NCBI RefSeq assembly: GCF_900168005.1
Contig: NZ_FUYP01000026.1
Location: 1-50,361 of the forward strand
Direction: 5' to 3'
Length of the DNA: 50,361 nucleotides
Source of the DNA: Sphingopyxis flava
GTDB lineage: Bacteria; Pseudomonadota; Alphaproteobacteria; Sphingomonadales; Sphingomonadaceae
Below the pieces are notes generated by a model, which ran no database searches, was not told the DNA's origin, and was given only the letters and a program-made list of their open reading frames with translations. Every line of letters starts with the position of its first letter. Within the stretch, counting starts at the first letter, position 1. Below, piece after piece: positions 31,857 through 41,555 of this stretch. The position numbers and the translations under genes were made by a program.

Positions 31857-33049
31857 TGCGCCGGTGGGTAATCGCCATCATCGCGCTGCTTGCCATCGCG
31901 GCCGCCGCCTTCTTCCTCCTCGCCCCCGGCATGGTGGAGCGGAGCATGAACAAGGTCGAGGAAGGGTCGCTGCCTCCGGTCAGCGATCGCGCGCATGAAC
32001 TCCACCGCAGCTTGACGATCGTGGACCTGCACAGCGACACCTTGATGTGGAAACGCGGTCTCCTTGCGCGCTCGGGCCAGGGCCATGTCGACCTTCCGCG
32101 GCTCGAGGAGGGCCATGTCGCCCTCCAGATCTTCTCGAGCGTCACCAAGACCCCGAAGAACCAGAATTACGACGCCAACAGCGCAGACGGGGACAATATC
32201 ACGGGGCTCGTGATCGCCCAGCTGCAACCCCTGCGGACCTGGAACTCGCTGCTCGAACGCTCGCTGTGGCATGCCGAGAAGCTCGACCGCGCTGCTACAA
32301 AATCAGGCGGCCAACTCCGTGTCGTCGCAAATCCCGTCGATTTGAACGCGCTGCTCGCTGCTCGCCGAGGGGGAAAGGCCGCCCCGGTCGGCGCGCTGCT
32401 CAGTATCGAAGGGCTGCAGGATCTTGAAGGGGACATCGCCAATCTGGACAAGCTTTACGCTGCGGGTTTTCGGATGGCGGGGCTCACCCATTTTTTCGAC
32501 AATGAACTCGCCGGCTCGATGCACGGGATCCAGAAGGGCGGACTTACCCCGCTCGGCCGCCGCGTGGTACGCGCGATGGAGGCAAAGGGGATGATCATCG
32601 ATCTTGCCCACCTCAGCCACGCGGGGGTCGCAGAGGTGCTGAAGATGGCGCGCCGGCCCGTGGTTTCAAGCCATGGCGGCGTGCAGGGCACGTGCCGCGT
32701 CAACCGCAACCTTAGCGACGCCGAGATTCGCGGAGTCGCCGCAACCGGCGGCCTCATCGGTATCGGCTATTGGGACGCCGCGGTGTGCGACACCTCGCCT
32801 GCCGGAATCGCAAAGGCGATGAAACATGTCCGCGATCTCGTCGGCGTCGAGCATGTCGCGCTCGGCAGCGACTATGATGGCGCGACTACCGTCCGCTTCG
32901 ACACGTCCAAGCTGGTACAGGTGACGCAGGCGCTCATCGACGCGGGCTTTACCGACAATGAAATTCGCTCCGCAATGGGGGGCAACGCGATCCGTGTCCT
33001 GCGCGCAGGGATCGCACCGTTGGATAGCCGAGGCGCAGCGACGCAATGA
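31856..33049 (+). CDS. Membrane-anchored M19 dipeptidase
   Basis: This 397-residue zinc dipeptidase, second of its kind in the window, starts with a membrane helix (WVIAIIALLAIAAAAFFLL, residues 3-21) in place of a cleaved signal. Metal and active-site residues are in VDLHSDTLMWKRG (HxD), LTHFFDNELAGSM, DLAHLSHAGV, SSHGGVQGTCRVNRN and ALGSDYDGA. Coupling: its ATG overlaps the folA stop, and its end overlaps ribF by 4 bases. It probably acts on the periplasmic side on cell-wall or imported dipeptides. Confidence 0.92.
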   Translation: MRRWVIAIIALLAIAAAAFFLLAPGMVERSMNKVEEGSLPPVSDRAHELHRSLTIVDLHSDTLMWKRGLLARSGQGHVDLPRLEEGHVALQIFSSVTKTPKNQNYDANSADGDNITGLVIAQLQPLRTWNSLLERSLWHAEKLDRAATKSGGQLRVVANPVDLNALLAARRGGKAAPVGALLSIEGLQDLEGDIANLDKLYAAGFRMAGLTHFFDNELAGSMHGIQKGGLTPLGRRVVRAMEAKGMIIDLAHLSHAGVAEVLKMARRPVVSSHGGVQGTCRVNRNLSDAEIRGVAATGGLIGIGYWDAAVCDTSPAGIAKAMKHVRDLVGVEHVALGSDYDGATTVRFDTSKLVQVTQALIDAGFTDNEIRSAMGGNAIRVLRAGIAPLDSRGAATQ

Positions 33050-33981
33050 CCGCGACCCGCCTCGACGGCCATGACCGGATCGCCGGGCCCTTGCGCGGCG
33101 GCGTCATCGCGCTCGGTAATTTCGATGGCTTCCACGCCGGGCATCAGGCGGTCGTCGGCCGCGCCGTCCATCATGCGCAGGATGACGGGCGCCCGTGTAT
33201 TGTCGCGACCTTTGATCCGCATCCGGTACGCTTCTTCAAACCCGGCACTCCCCCTTTCCGTCTGACGACGCTCGACCAGAGGCAGGAGCTCTTCGGCGCA
33301 GCCGGCGCCGATGCGATGTTGGTCCTCCCCTTCGACGCCGCGATGGCAGGCACGAGAGCTGAAGACTTCATCACCGACATCCTCCTCGATCGCTACGGCG
33401 CCGCAGGGGTGGTCACCGGCGCCGATTTCGTCTTCGGTAAAGGGCGCGGCGGCGATGTCGTAACGTTGGCCGACCATGCCCGCCGCCACGGCTTCTTCAC
33501 CGAAATGGTCGCTCCCGTCGACGAGGGCGGGGAGACCATCTCGTCGAGCCGCATTCGCGAGGCGCTTCAGGCCGGTGACTGCGCGACCGCAGAGCGCCTC
33601 CTCACCCGCCCCTTCACCGTGCGGGGAATTGTCCAGCACGGCGACAAGAACGGCCGCCTGCTCGGGTTTCCAACCGCGAACATCGACATGGGCAATTATC
33701 TTCGTCCTCGCTATGGCATCTATGCGGTCACCGGGCGCCTTCCAGGCGGCCGCCTTCTCAAAGGCGCGGCGAACCTCGGCATCCGCCCAAGCTTCGATCC
33801 ACCGAAGGAGTTGCTCGAACCCCATTTTTTCGATTTTTCGTGCGACCTTTACGGGCAGGTGGTCGACGTCGCCTTCCACGCTTTCATTCGCGGCGAAGAA
33901 AAATTCGACAATATGGACGCGCTGACCGCGCAGATTGCGGCCGATTGCAATGCTGCACGGGCTTTGCTCGCGGATATTTGA
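33046..33981 (+). CDS. ribF: Bifunctional riboflavin kinase / FAD synthetase
   Basis: This 311-residue enzyme phosphorylates riboflavin and adenylates FMN. The FAD synthetase half has GNFDGFHAGH at 24-33, with the HxGH nucleotidyltransferase motif, and ISSSRIREAL (an ISSTxxR-type site) near 165. The kinase half from about 185 has GRLLGFPTANIDMG and a later FIRGEEKFDNMDALTAQI. Both halves look complete. It overlaps the dipeptidase gene by 4 bases and ends 33 bases before the GDPD gene. Confidence 0.95.
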   Translation: MTATRLDGHDRIAGPLRGGVIALGNFDGFHAGHQAVVGRAVHHAQDDGRPCIVATFDPHPVRFFKPGTPPFRLTTLDQRQELFGAAGADAMLVLPFDAAMAGTRAEDFITDILLDRYGAAGVVTGADFVFGKGRGGDVVTLADHARRHGFFTEMVAPVDEGGETISSSRIREALQAGDCATAERLLTRPFTVRGIVQHGDKNGRLLGFPTANIDMGNYLRPRYGIYAVTGRLPGGRLLKGAANLGIRPSFDPPKELLEPHFFDFSCDLYGQVVDVAFHAFIRGEEKFDNMDALTAQIAADCNAARALLADI

Positions 33982-34014
33982 CCTTCGGCGAAGGGCTGCA
34001 AACGGGGGGACGGC

Positions 34015-35061
34015 ATGAGCGAGACCACGAGCGACGATTGGGCGGCCGGCCTTGAAGGCCCGAAGAAAAAGCCGCTCACGCGCACCGCGAAATTCCTGCT
34101 CTGGCTCTTTGGTCTCCTCGTCGCATGGCTCACGCTCTCCAATGCGAGCTGGCTCGCCCCCGATCCCACCGGCAAGCGCACCCTGATTGCGCATCGCGGC
34201 GTGTCGCAGCTCTTCGATCATGCGGGCGTCACCGACACGACCTGCACTGCAGCGCGCATCTATCCGCCCGAGCATCCCTATATCGAAAGCAGCCTGCGAT
34301 CGCTGCGCGCAGCGGTCGGCCGCGACGCTGGGATGATCCAGTTCGACGTGGCCGCAACGAAGGACGGGCGGCTCGCTGTCTTTCACGACCGGACGCTCGA
34401 TTGCCGCACCGATGGCAAGGGGTCGATTCGCAATCGCACGATGGCTGAGCTCAAGGCGCTCGACATCGGCTATGGCTACACCGCCGATGGCGGCAGGACC
34501 TTTCCGCTGCGCGGGACTGGTGTCGGCCTGATGCCGAGCCTAGATGAGATCCTCGACGACCTTGGCCACCTGCCGATGGTGATCCGTTTCAGGTCACGCG
34601 ATCCGAGGGAAGCCGAACTCGCGCTCGCCGCCTTCGCGCGTGCCGGCATCGAAGCGAACCAGCCGCGCTTCGCCTTCTTTGGCAACGCGCGCGTGCTCGG
34701 GCCGATCCGTACGAAAGCCCCGAAGGCGTGGGCAATGGACCCTGCAAGCGCCAGGCGCTGCACCAGCGACTATATCAAGTTCGGCTGGTCAGGCTGGTTC
34801 CCGGCCAGTTGCGCGGGCGGGACCATCGTCGTGCCGCTGGACCGCCAATGGGCCTTTTGGGGATGGCCTGACCGCCTGCAGGCGCGCGCCGCCGAACATG
34901 GCGCCCGCCTTCTCCTCGTCGGTCCGCGCGGTGACAAGCATGCGGGCATGGGTCTGTCGCGGGTCGGGCAGCTCACCCGCATCCCTGCAAGCTTTACCGG
35001 CTATGTCTGGATCGACGACATCTTCAACCTCGGCCCTGCCCTTCGCCCGCGGCAGAAATAG
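34015..35061 (+). CDS. Glycerophosphodiester phosphodiesterase family protein, membrane-anchored
   Basis: This 348-residue protein has a membrane helix at about 27-46 (FLLWLFGLLVAWLTL). The GDPD fold follows: AHRGVSQLF near residue 61 with the catalytic His-Arg, IQFDVAATKDGRLAVFHDR with conserved Asp and His, and LRGTGVGLMPSLDEIL. It should release sn-glycerol-3-phosphate or a related alcohol from phosphodiesters on the periplasmic face. The insertion after AHRG (cysteine-containing DTTCTAARI) is longer than in classical GDPDs, so the exact substrate is uncertain. Confidence 0.87.
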   Translation: MSETTSDDWAAGLEGPKKKPLTRTAKFLLWLFGLLVAWLTLSNASWLAPDPTGKRTLIAHRGVSQLFDHAGVTDTTCTAARIYPPEHPYIESSLRSLRAAVGRDAGMIQFDVAATKDGRLAVFHDRTLDCRTDGKGSIRNRTMAELKALDIGYGYTADGGRTFPLRGTGVGLMPSLDEILDDLGHLPMVIRFRSRDPREAELALAAFARAGIEANQPRFAFFGNARVLGPIRTKAPKAWAMDPASARRCTSDYIKFGWSGWFPASCAGGTIVVPLDRQWAFWGWPDRLQARAAEHGARLLLVGPRGDKHAGMGLSRVGQLTRIPASFTGYVWIDDIFNLGPALRPRQK

Positions 35062-35180
35062 GGCGTCCGCTGCGCGGACCATCTCTTTTCCCCGGGACCG
35101 GGGCTGCCGCGACGAAGCCGCTTTCGGACCGCTCCCAATTTCTTTGCTCGCACGCGAAACTGCGCTAAGCGCCGCGCACC

Positions 35181-38036
35181 ATGACTGACAGCGCACCCGC
35201 CCAAGAGACGCGAGATTATCGCGACACCGTCTTCCTGCCCAAGACCGGCTTTCCGATGAAGGCCGGACTCCCGCAGAAGGAGCCGGCGATTCTCGCCAAA
35301 TGGCTCGAGCAGAATCTTGAAGGACAGATCCGCGAAAGTCGCAAGGACCGGGCACAGTTCATCCTCCATGACGGCCCGCCCTACGCCAATGGCGACATGC
35401 ACATCGGCCATGCGCTTAACCACATCCTCAAGGACATGGTCGTCCGCACCCAGACGCTGAAGGGCAAAGACGCGCCCTATGTCCCCGGCTGGGACTGCCA
35501 CGGTCTTCCGATCGAGTGGAAGGTCGAGGAGCAGTATCGCAAGAAGAAGCTCAACAAGGACGAAGTGCCCGTCGAGGAATTCCGCGCCGAGTGCCGCGCC
35601 TACGCGCAGCATTGGGTCGACGTTCAGCGTGAGCAGCTGAAGCGCCTCGGAATCGGCGGCGATTGGAGCCATCCCTACCTTACGATGGATTTCGACGCAG
35701 AGGCGACGATCGTCCGCGAGCTTCTCAAATTCGCCGAAAGCGGTCAGCTCTACCGCGGCGCGAAGCCGGTGATGTGGTCTCCGGTCGAAAAGACCGCGCT
35801 CGCTGAGGCCGAAGTCGAATATGAAGACATCACCTCAACCCAGATCGACGTCGCGTTCGAGATCACGGAGAGCCCGATCGCCGAACTGGTCGGCGCGCGT
35901 GCCGTCATCTGGACCACGACGCCGTGGACCATCCCCGTCAACCAGGCTTTGGCCTATGGTCCGGACGTTCTCTACGGCCTCTATGAACATCAGGACGGAC
36001 GAAGATATCTGCTGTCGGCCGAGCTGAAAAATCACGTCAGCGACCGCTGGCTCGAAGATGCACACCAGATCGCCAGCTGGTATGGCCGTGACCTTGCTGG
36101 CACCATCGCCCGCCATCCGATGTACGCCCTCGGCGGCTTTTTCGCACGTCCGCGCCCCTTCCTCGCAGGCGATTTCGTCACCACCGACAGCGGCACGGGC
36201 CTTGTCCATATGTCGCCCGACCACGGCGAGGATGACTTCGACCTCTGCAAGGCGAACGGGCTCGATCCCGTGTTCGCGGTCGAGGGCGACGGCAAATATC
36301 GCGCCGACTGGGAATGGCTCGGCGGACAAGGCAGCGTGATCAACCCGAAGTTCAACGCCCCCGATGGCCCGATCTGCAGCGACCTGCGCAAGGCTGGTGC
36401 GCTCCTCGCGGCGTCGGCGGACTATACGCATAGCTATCCGCACAGCTGGCGTTCCAAGGCCAAGGTCATCTATCGCTGCACCCCGCAATGGTTCGTGCCG
36501 ATGGACAAGCGCGTCGATCACGACACACCGCGTTGCGCTGCCGAGGCACAAATCCGTGCCCATCAGGGCGATGGCGAGACGCTGCGCGAAACGGCGATGC
36601 GCGCGATCGCCGATACGCGCTTCGTGCCCGCCAAGGGGCGCAACCGCATCGGCTCGATGGTCGAAACGCGCCCCGACTGGGTCTTGAGCCGCCAGCGCGC
36701 CTGGGGCGTGCCGATCACCCTGTTTGTGAACCGCAAGACAGGCCAGTATCTGAATGATCCTGCGGTCAACGACCGCATCGTTGCCGCGATTCGCGCGGGC
36801 GGGGTCGACGCATGGAGCGACGCACGCGCGCAGGAGTATCTCGGCGATCAATATGACGCCGCCGATTTTGAGCGGATCACCGACATTCTGGACGTCTGGT
36901 TCGATTCAGGTTCGACTCACGCGTTTGTGCTCGAAAGCGGCAAATGGCCCGCGCTCGTCCGCCGCGATGGTTCAACACACCCCGCCGACCTCTATCTTGA
37001 AGGGTCGGATCAGCATCGCGGCTGGTTCCAGTCGTCGCTGCTCGAAAGCTGCGGCACGCGCGGCCGCGCGCCCTATAAATCCGTGCTGACCCACGGCTTC
37101 ACCATGGACGCCAAGGGCATGAAAATGTCGAAGTCGCTCGGCAATACGATCAGCCCGGTCGACCTGATGCGCGACTATGGCGCCGATATCCTCCGCCTGT
37201 GGGCGCTCTCGGTCGATTTCACCGAGGATCACCGCATCGGCAAGGAGATTCTCGCCGGTGTGGCCGACCAGTATCGAAAGCTCAGAAACACGTTCCGTTA
37301 CCTTCTGGGTGCGCTCGACGGCTTTACTGACGCTGAGCGCGTCACCGACGTCGCCGCGATGCCTGAGCTTGAGCGATACATGCTCGCTCTCCTCGCCGAT
37401 CTCGACGCGAAGCTGGCGCGCGCGGTCGATGATTTCGACTTCAACGCCTACACCCGCCTCCTCGCCGATTTCTGCAACGAGGATCTGTCGGCCTTCTATT
37501 TCGACATCCGCAAGGACCGGCTCTATTGCGACATCAACCCCGCGACTGGCGTACAAACCCTGGAGCGCGCGGCCTACCGAACCGTCCTTGACACTCTCTT
37601 CCACGCCCTCGTGCGCTATGCCGCGCCGGCGCTGGTATTCACCAGCGAGGAAGTATGGGGTACGCGCTATCCCGATGCGGGCAGCGTCCATCTTCTCGAA
37701 TGGCCCGAACTTCCAGCGCTCGCGGGCGCGACCGGGGGGCTTGTCGAAAAGTGGACCCAGGTGCGCGCCGTTCGCGCGCTCGTGACCGAGCGCATCGAAC
37801 CGCTGCGCCGCGAGAAGATCATCCGCTCCAGCCTCGAAGCCGAAGTCTGGCTGCCTGACGATGCCGGCGACGTCGACCTTGAAGAAGTGTTCATCACCTC
37901 GACTGTTCACAAGGGAGACTGGGACGTAAGGCGCACCGAAAGCCACAAATGCGGCCGCTGCTGGCGCCACCTGCCCGAGGTCGAGGACGACGGTGCCTTG
38001 TGCAATCGCTGTGACACGGTATTGGACGGACAATGA
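35181..38036 (+). CDS. ileS: Isoleucyl-tRNA synthetase
   Basis: This 951-residue class I synthetase has HIGH at 74-77 and KMSKS at 648-652. The CP1 editing domain spans about 220-430, with the WTTTPWTIP peptide at its N-terminal side. The C-terminus carries a four-Cys zinc site in CGRCWRHLPE and CNRCDTVL. It is of the bacterial type and full length. The gene ends overlapping lspA by 4 bases, the classic ileS-lspA pair. No T-box is seen upstream, as expected for this group. Confidence 0.97.
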   Translation: MTDSAPAQETRDYRDTVFLPKTGFPMKAGLPQKEPAILAKWLEQNLEGQIRESRKDRAQFILHDGPPYANGDMHIGHALNHILKDMVVRTQTLKGKDAPYVPGWDCHGLPIEWKVEEQYRKKKLNKDEVPVEEFRAECRAYAQHWVDVQREQLKRLGIGGDWSHPYLTMDFDAEATIVRELLKFAESGQLYRGAKPVMWSPVEKTALAEAEVEYEDITSTQIDVAFEITESPIAELVGARAVIWTTTPWTIPVNQALAYGPDVLYGLYEHQDGRRYLLSAELKNHVSDRWLEDAHQIASWYGRDLAGTIARHPMYALGGFFARPRPFLAGDFVTTDSGTGLVHMSPDHGEDDFDLCKANGLDPVFAVEGDGKYRADWEWLGGQGSVINPKFNAPDGPICSDLRKAGALLAASADYTHSYPHSWRSKAKVIYRCTPQWFVPMDKRVDHDTPRCAAEAQIRAHQGDGETLRETAMRAIADTRFVPAKGRNRIGSMVETRPDWVLSRQRAWGVPITLFVNRKTGQYLNDPAVNDRIVAAIRAGGVDAWSDARAQEYLGDQYDAADFERITDILDVWFDSGSTHAFVLESGKWPALVRRDGSTHPADLYLEGSDQHRGWFQSSLLESCGTRGRAPYKSVLTHGFTMDAKGMKMSKSLGNTISPVDLMRDYGADILRLWALSVDFTEDHRIGKEILAGVADQYRKLRNTFRYLLGALDGFTDAERVTDVAAMPELERYMLALLADLDAKLARAVDDFDFNAYTRLLADFCNEDLSAFYFDIRKDRLYCDINPATGVQTLERAAYRTVLDTLFHALVRYAAPALVFTSEEVWGTRYPDAGSVHLLEWPELPALAGATGGLVEKWTQVRAVRALVTERIEPLRREKIIRSSLEAEVWLPDDAGDVDLEEVFITSTVHKGDWDVRRTESHKCGRCWRHLPEVEDDGALCNRCDTVLDGQ

Positions 38037-38566
38037 CCGGCAAACGCTCCCCGCACCTGCGCTTCGGCCTTATCGTCGCCGCGCTCGCCTTTCTCGCCGA
38101 CCAGATCAGCAAATGGATCGTGATCGTCCCGCTGTCACTCGAGCCCAAGCGCGTGATGGAGCTGCTGCCTTTCTTCAATCTGACCTGGGCAGAGAATTGC
38201 GGCATCTCGCTGTCGATGTTCTCGCGCTGCGATGACACCCAGCGCTGGACCCTCGTCGCGGTGACCGCGCTTGTCGCGATTGCAGTCGCGGTGTGGATGA
38301 TGCGCGAGAAGGCGCGTGGCGACGTGTTCGCGCTCGCGCTGATCCTCGGCGGCGCACTCGGCAACATTCTCGACCGCATCCGCCACGGCTTTGTCGTCGA
38401 CTTCGCTGACCTTCATTTCGGCACCTTCCGCCCCTTCCTCATTTTCAACGTCGCCGATGCGTGCATCACAATCGGCGTGCTTTTGCTGGTTGCGCGAGCG
38501 CTGCTCTTGCGCGAAAAGGCGCCAGCGACGCCCGCTTCGCCCAGCGATGCGGCCGCCACCGACTAA
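38033..38566 (+). CDS. lspA: Lipoprotein signal peptidase II
   Basis: This 177-residue inner-membrane aspartyl peptidase cleaves prolipoprotein signal peptides. It has four membrane helices. The catalytic Asp pair is D114 in GGALGNILDRIRHG and D142 in NVADACITIG. DQISKWIV at the first helix and FFNLTWAENCGISLSMF are also conserved. The ATG overlaps the ileS stop by 4 bases. A lipoprotein gene (DUF3035) follows, and further lipoproteins in the window are its likely substrates. Confidence 0.96.
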   Translation: MTGKRSPHLRFGLIVAALAFLADQISKWIVIVPLSLEPKRVMELLPFFNLTWAENCGISLSMFSRCDDTQRWTLVAVTALVAIAVAVWMMREKARGDVFALALILGGALGNILDRIRHGFVVDFADLHFGTFRPFLIFNVADACITIGVLLLVARALLLREKAPATPASPSDAAATD

Positions 38567-38591
38567 CGGGGCGCATCAGGAGAGTTTTTAC

Positions 38592-39011
38592 GTGAACCGG
38601 ACCACCGCTATCCTATCCGCTGCCCTCGCCGCGACGACCCTGTCGGCCTGCGGATCGAACAGCCTCTTCAGTCGCGACCGCCCCGACGAATTCGCGGTGT
38701 CGCGCCAGGCGCCGCTCGTCGTGCCGCCCGACTTCGCGCTTGTCCCGCCCGCGCCCGGCGCAGCACGCCCTGGCAATGATTCGACCGCCGAGCAGACGCT
38801 CCGCGCGCTCTTCGGCGGCGCCTCGCCGCGCAGCGCGACCGAAACCTCGATTATCGGCGCCGCTGACGGCGGGCGCGCCGCGCCCGGCATCCGCAGCGAG
38901 GTAGGAAGCCCCGAAACCCAGGTCGTCGACAAGGGCCTCGCCACCCGCGACATCATCGCCGCCCCCGAAGGCGACGGCCGCGACGCCTCGGCTGCCATTC
39001 CAGGGACTTGA
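38592..39011 (+). CDS. DUF3035-type lipoprotein
   Basis: This 139-residue protein starts with a lipoprotein signal (LAATTLSACGSN; lipobox Cys at about residue 22). The mature part is Pro-rich near its start (APLVVPPDFALVPPAPG), then SAEQTLRALFGG-type and APGIRSEVG, the pattern of DUF3035, whose genes commonly follow lspA in this group. It may belong to outer-membrane assembly, but this is not established. The GTG at 38592 fits position and signal; an ATG is lacking. The expected downstream peptidase gene of some relatives is absent. Confidence 0.75.
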   Translation: MNRTTAILSAALAATTLSACGSNSLFSRDRPDEFAVSRQAPLVVPPDFALVPPAPGAARPGNDSTAEQTLRALFGGASPRSATETSIIGAADGGRAAPGIRSEVGSPETQVVDKGLATRDIIAAPEGDGRDASAAIPGT

Positions 39012-39136
39012 ACCTCTTCTTGAGGTCGTGGCTCGCGTTAGCCTTCCCGCACGCTCATGGCGAGCGGACTATACCGCGGGGGCTTCCCTTCGTCTCACGA
39101 ACATGGCGAAGCTTGGGCTATCGCTATCCAACCGAC

Positions 39137-41065
39137 CTAAGCCCGCGCCCCAGCCTCTTCCACACCTGCGCTGTTGTGCCGTAGCGCCTTAAGCACCGTG
39201 TCGACAATCTGCGGCGCGTTGAGACCCGCGGCCTCATATTGCGCCTCGGGCTTGTCCTGGTCCTGGAAGATGTCGGGCAGCCGCATCGTGCGCAGCTTCA
39301 GCCCTGCGTCGATCAGTCCCTCGTCACTCGCCAGCGTCAGCACATGGGCGCCGAGCCCACCGATGCTGCCCTCCTCGATGGTCACGCATATCTCGTGGCT
39401 CGCGAGCGTCTTGCGGATCAGCTCCTCGTCGAGCGGTTTGGCGTAGCGCAAATCGATCACGCTCGTCGAAAGCCCGCGCGCTTCGAGCGTGTCGGCCGCC
39501 TTCAGCGCCTCGGCAAGCCGCGTACCAAGCGACAGGATCGCAACCGCCTTGCCGTGCCGCACCACGCGGCCTTTCCCGATCTCGAGCTTTTGCGGAACCT
39601 CCGGCAGCGACACCCCGGTGCCTCCCCCGCGCGGATAGCGAAAGGCGATTGGCCCGTCGTCATATTCAGCCGCCGTATAGGTCATATGCACGAGTTCGGC
39701 CTCGTCGGCCGCAGCCATGACGACCATATTGGGGAGCGTTGCGAGATAGGTGATGTCGAACGAGCCGGCATGCGTCGCCCCGTCAGCACCGACAAGGCCC
39801 GCACGGTCGATTGCAAAGCGAACGGGAAGGTTCTGAATCGCCACATCGTGCACGACCTGGTCGTAGGCGCGCTGAAGGAAGGTCGAATAAATCGCCGCGA
39901 ACGGCCGCATCCCCTGCGCAGCGAGCCCCGCGGCGAAGGTCACGGCATGCTGCTCGGCGATGCCGACGTCGAATGTCCGCTCAGGGTGAAGCTTTGCAAA
40001 TTTGTCGACTCCGGTCCCCGACGGCATCGCTGCCGTGATCGCGACGATACGCTTGTCGGTCTGGGCGAGCTTCGCCAGGGTCTCACCGAAGACATTTTGA
40101 TAGGCGGGCGGGCCCGGGGGCGATTTCGCCTGCTCGCCGGTGATCACGTCGAACTTCTGGACGCCGTGATATTTGTCTGCGGCGGCTTCGGCGGGAGCAT
40201 AGCCCTTGCCCTTCTTGGTCACCGCATGGATCAGCACCGGGCCGTGTTCGCTGTCGCGCACATTTTCGAGCACCGGGATCAGATGATCGAGATTATGCCC
40301 GTCAATCGGCCCGACGTAATAGAACCCCAGCTCCTCGAACAGCGTCCCTCCCATTGCCATGCCGCGCGCGAACTCATCGGTCCTGCGCGCCGCCTTGTGC
40401 AGTGGTTCCGGGAGTTTTCGCGCAAAGCGCCGCGCGATCTCGCGCAGTTCGAGAAAAGGCCGAGACGAGACCAGCCGCGCCAGATAGGCTGAAAGACCGC
40501 CCACCGGCGGCGCGATCGACATATCATTGTCGTTGAGGATGACAATCAGCCGGTTGCCCGCCTGCTGCGCATTGTTCATCGCTTCATAGGCCATGCCCGC
40601 CGACATGGACCCGTCGCCAATCACCGCGATCGCACGACCGGGTTCGTCCTTCAGCTTGCTTGCGATCGCAAAGCCCAGCGCGGCACTGATCGAGGTCGAC
40701 GAATGCGCAGCGCCGAACGGGTCATATTCGCTCTCGCTGCGCTTGGTGAAGCCTGAAAGCCCGCCGCCCTGCCGCAAGGTGCGAATGCGGTCGCGGCGCC
40801 CGGTAATGATCTTGTGGGGATAGCATTGGTGCCCGACGTCCCACACCAGCTTGTCGCGCGGCGTGTCGAACACATAATGGATGGCTACCGTCAGCTCGAC
40901 GACGCCCAGCCCCGACCCCAGGTGCCCCCCGGTCGTGCCGACCGCGCTGATCATCTCGGCGCGCAGCTCGTCAGCGAAGGAGCGGAGCTGTTCGGGTTTC
41001 AGTTTGCGGAGGTCTGCGGGGACATCCACCGTGTCGAGCAGCGGCGTATGCGGAACGTCGGTCAT
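39137..41065 (-). CDS. dxs: 1-deoxy-D-xylulose-5-phosphate synthase
   Basis: This 642-residue thiamine-diphosphate enzyme joins pyruvate and glyceraldehyde-3-phosphate for isoprenoid, thiamine and pyridoxal precursors. [21 protein letters not shown] is split by the DXS catalytic His; [18 protein letters not shown] is the diphosphate-binding motif; [19 protein letters not shown] and the C-terminal DIFQDQDKP are diagnostic. Length is standard. It faces the lspA cluster convergently and is separated from a small membrane protein gene by 75 bases. The thiamine gene thiC lies 2.1 kb away. Confidence 0.96.
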   Translation of the reverse strand: MTDVPHTPLLDTVDVPADLRKLKPEQLRSFADELRAEMISAVGTTGGHLGSGLGVVELTVAIHYVFDTPRDKLVWDVGHQCYPHKIITGRRDRIRTLRQGGGLSGFTKRSESEYDPFGAAHSSTSISAALGFAIASKLKDEPGRAIAVIGDGSMSAGMAYEAMNNAQQAGNRLIVILNDNDMSIAPPVGGLSAYLARLVSSRPFLELREIARRFARKLPEPLHKAARRTDEFARGMAMGGTLFEELGFYYVGPIDGHNLDHLIPVLENVRDSEHGPVLIHAVTKKGKGYAPAEAAADKYHGVQKFDVITGEQAKSPPGPPAYQNVFGETLAKLAQTDKRIVAITAAMPSGTGVDKFAKLHPERTFDVGIAEQHAVTFAAGLAAQGMRPFAAIYSTFLQRAYDQVVHDVAIQNLPVRFAIDRAGLVGADGATHAGSFDITYLATLPNMVVMAAADEAELVHMTYTAAEYDDGPIAFRYPRGGGTGVSLPEVPQKLEIGKGRVVRHGKAVAILSLGTRLAEALKAADTLEARGLSTSVIDLRYAKPLDEELIRKTLASHEICVTIEEGSIGGLGAHVLTLASDEGLIDAGLKLRTMRLPDIFQDQDKPEAQYEAAGLNAPQIVDTVLKALRHNSAGVEEAGARA

Positions 41066-41140
41066 CCGCAGCTCATACCGGTAACGGCAGATACTGTCGA
41101 ACGAAAAGCCGTCCTGGGCTCTTCGTTTCAGCCCAGAGGA

Positions 41141-41386
41141 TCAGTCCTCGCCCTCATTGGGTTCGCTCGCCTCCTTGCCCCGCTTTGTCGCCTCGACCTG
41201 CGCATAAAGCCCGCGCACCATGAGGTCAGTGAACACCAGCATGACCCCGAGCATGCCGACGAGCAGTGCCACCGCGGCCACAGGAAACGGGCCCAACGTC
41301 AGGATCGCACCGCGCCGCATCGCGAGCGCCAGCAGCGCAGCGGAGGCCATTAGCGCATAGCCGGCAAGGCGCGGCGTGCGGTTCAT
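41141..41386 (-). CDS. Small two-helix membrane protein
   Basis: This 81-residue protein has two membrane segments (LMASAALLALAM and VAAVALLVGMLGVMLVFTDL) and a charged C-terminal tail (KRGKEASEPNEGED). No family is recognised. The ATG at 41386 is the only Met close to the first helix; the frame stays open upstream without signal. It precedes dxs on the same strand at 75 bases and is divergent from the MipA gene. Confidence 0.6.
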   Translation of the reverse strand: MNRTPRLAGYALMASAALLALAMRRGAILTLGPFPVAAVALLVGMLGVMLVFTDLMVRGLYAQVEATKRGKEASEPNEGED

Positions 41387-41555
41387 TCGGAACCGAATGC
41401 CGTGTCGCGGCATAGAGAGGCGAAGAGTCTGTATTGGTGCACGAAAGCCACGATGGCGGGAAAAGTACGCGGCCGCAAGGCGCGGCCTTTGCATCGGCCG
41501 GACGATCTCTTACACCCCTGTACAAAGGGGCAATAACATAGGACCGCAATTGCCG

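Noticed and set aside
31856..33049. The two M19 dipeptidases as recent duplicates
   Set aside because: The first has a cleavable signal and HNDVPW-type motif, and the second a membrane anchor and HSDTLMW motif. Their sequences differ throughout, so they are old paralogues.
35062..35180. T-box or other leader control in front of ileS
   Set aside because: No T-box motif, specifier loop or antiterminator is visible in the 119-base gap, and such control is not expected for ileS in this group.
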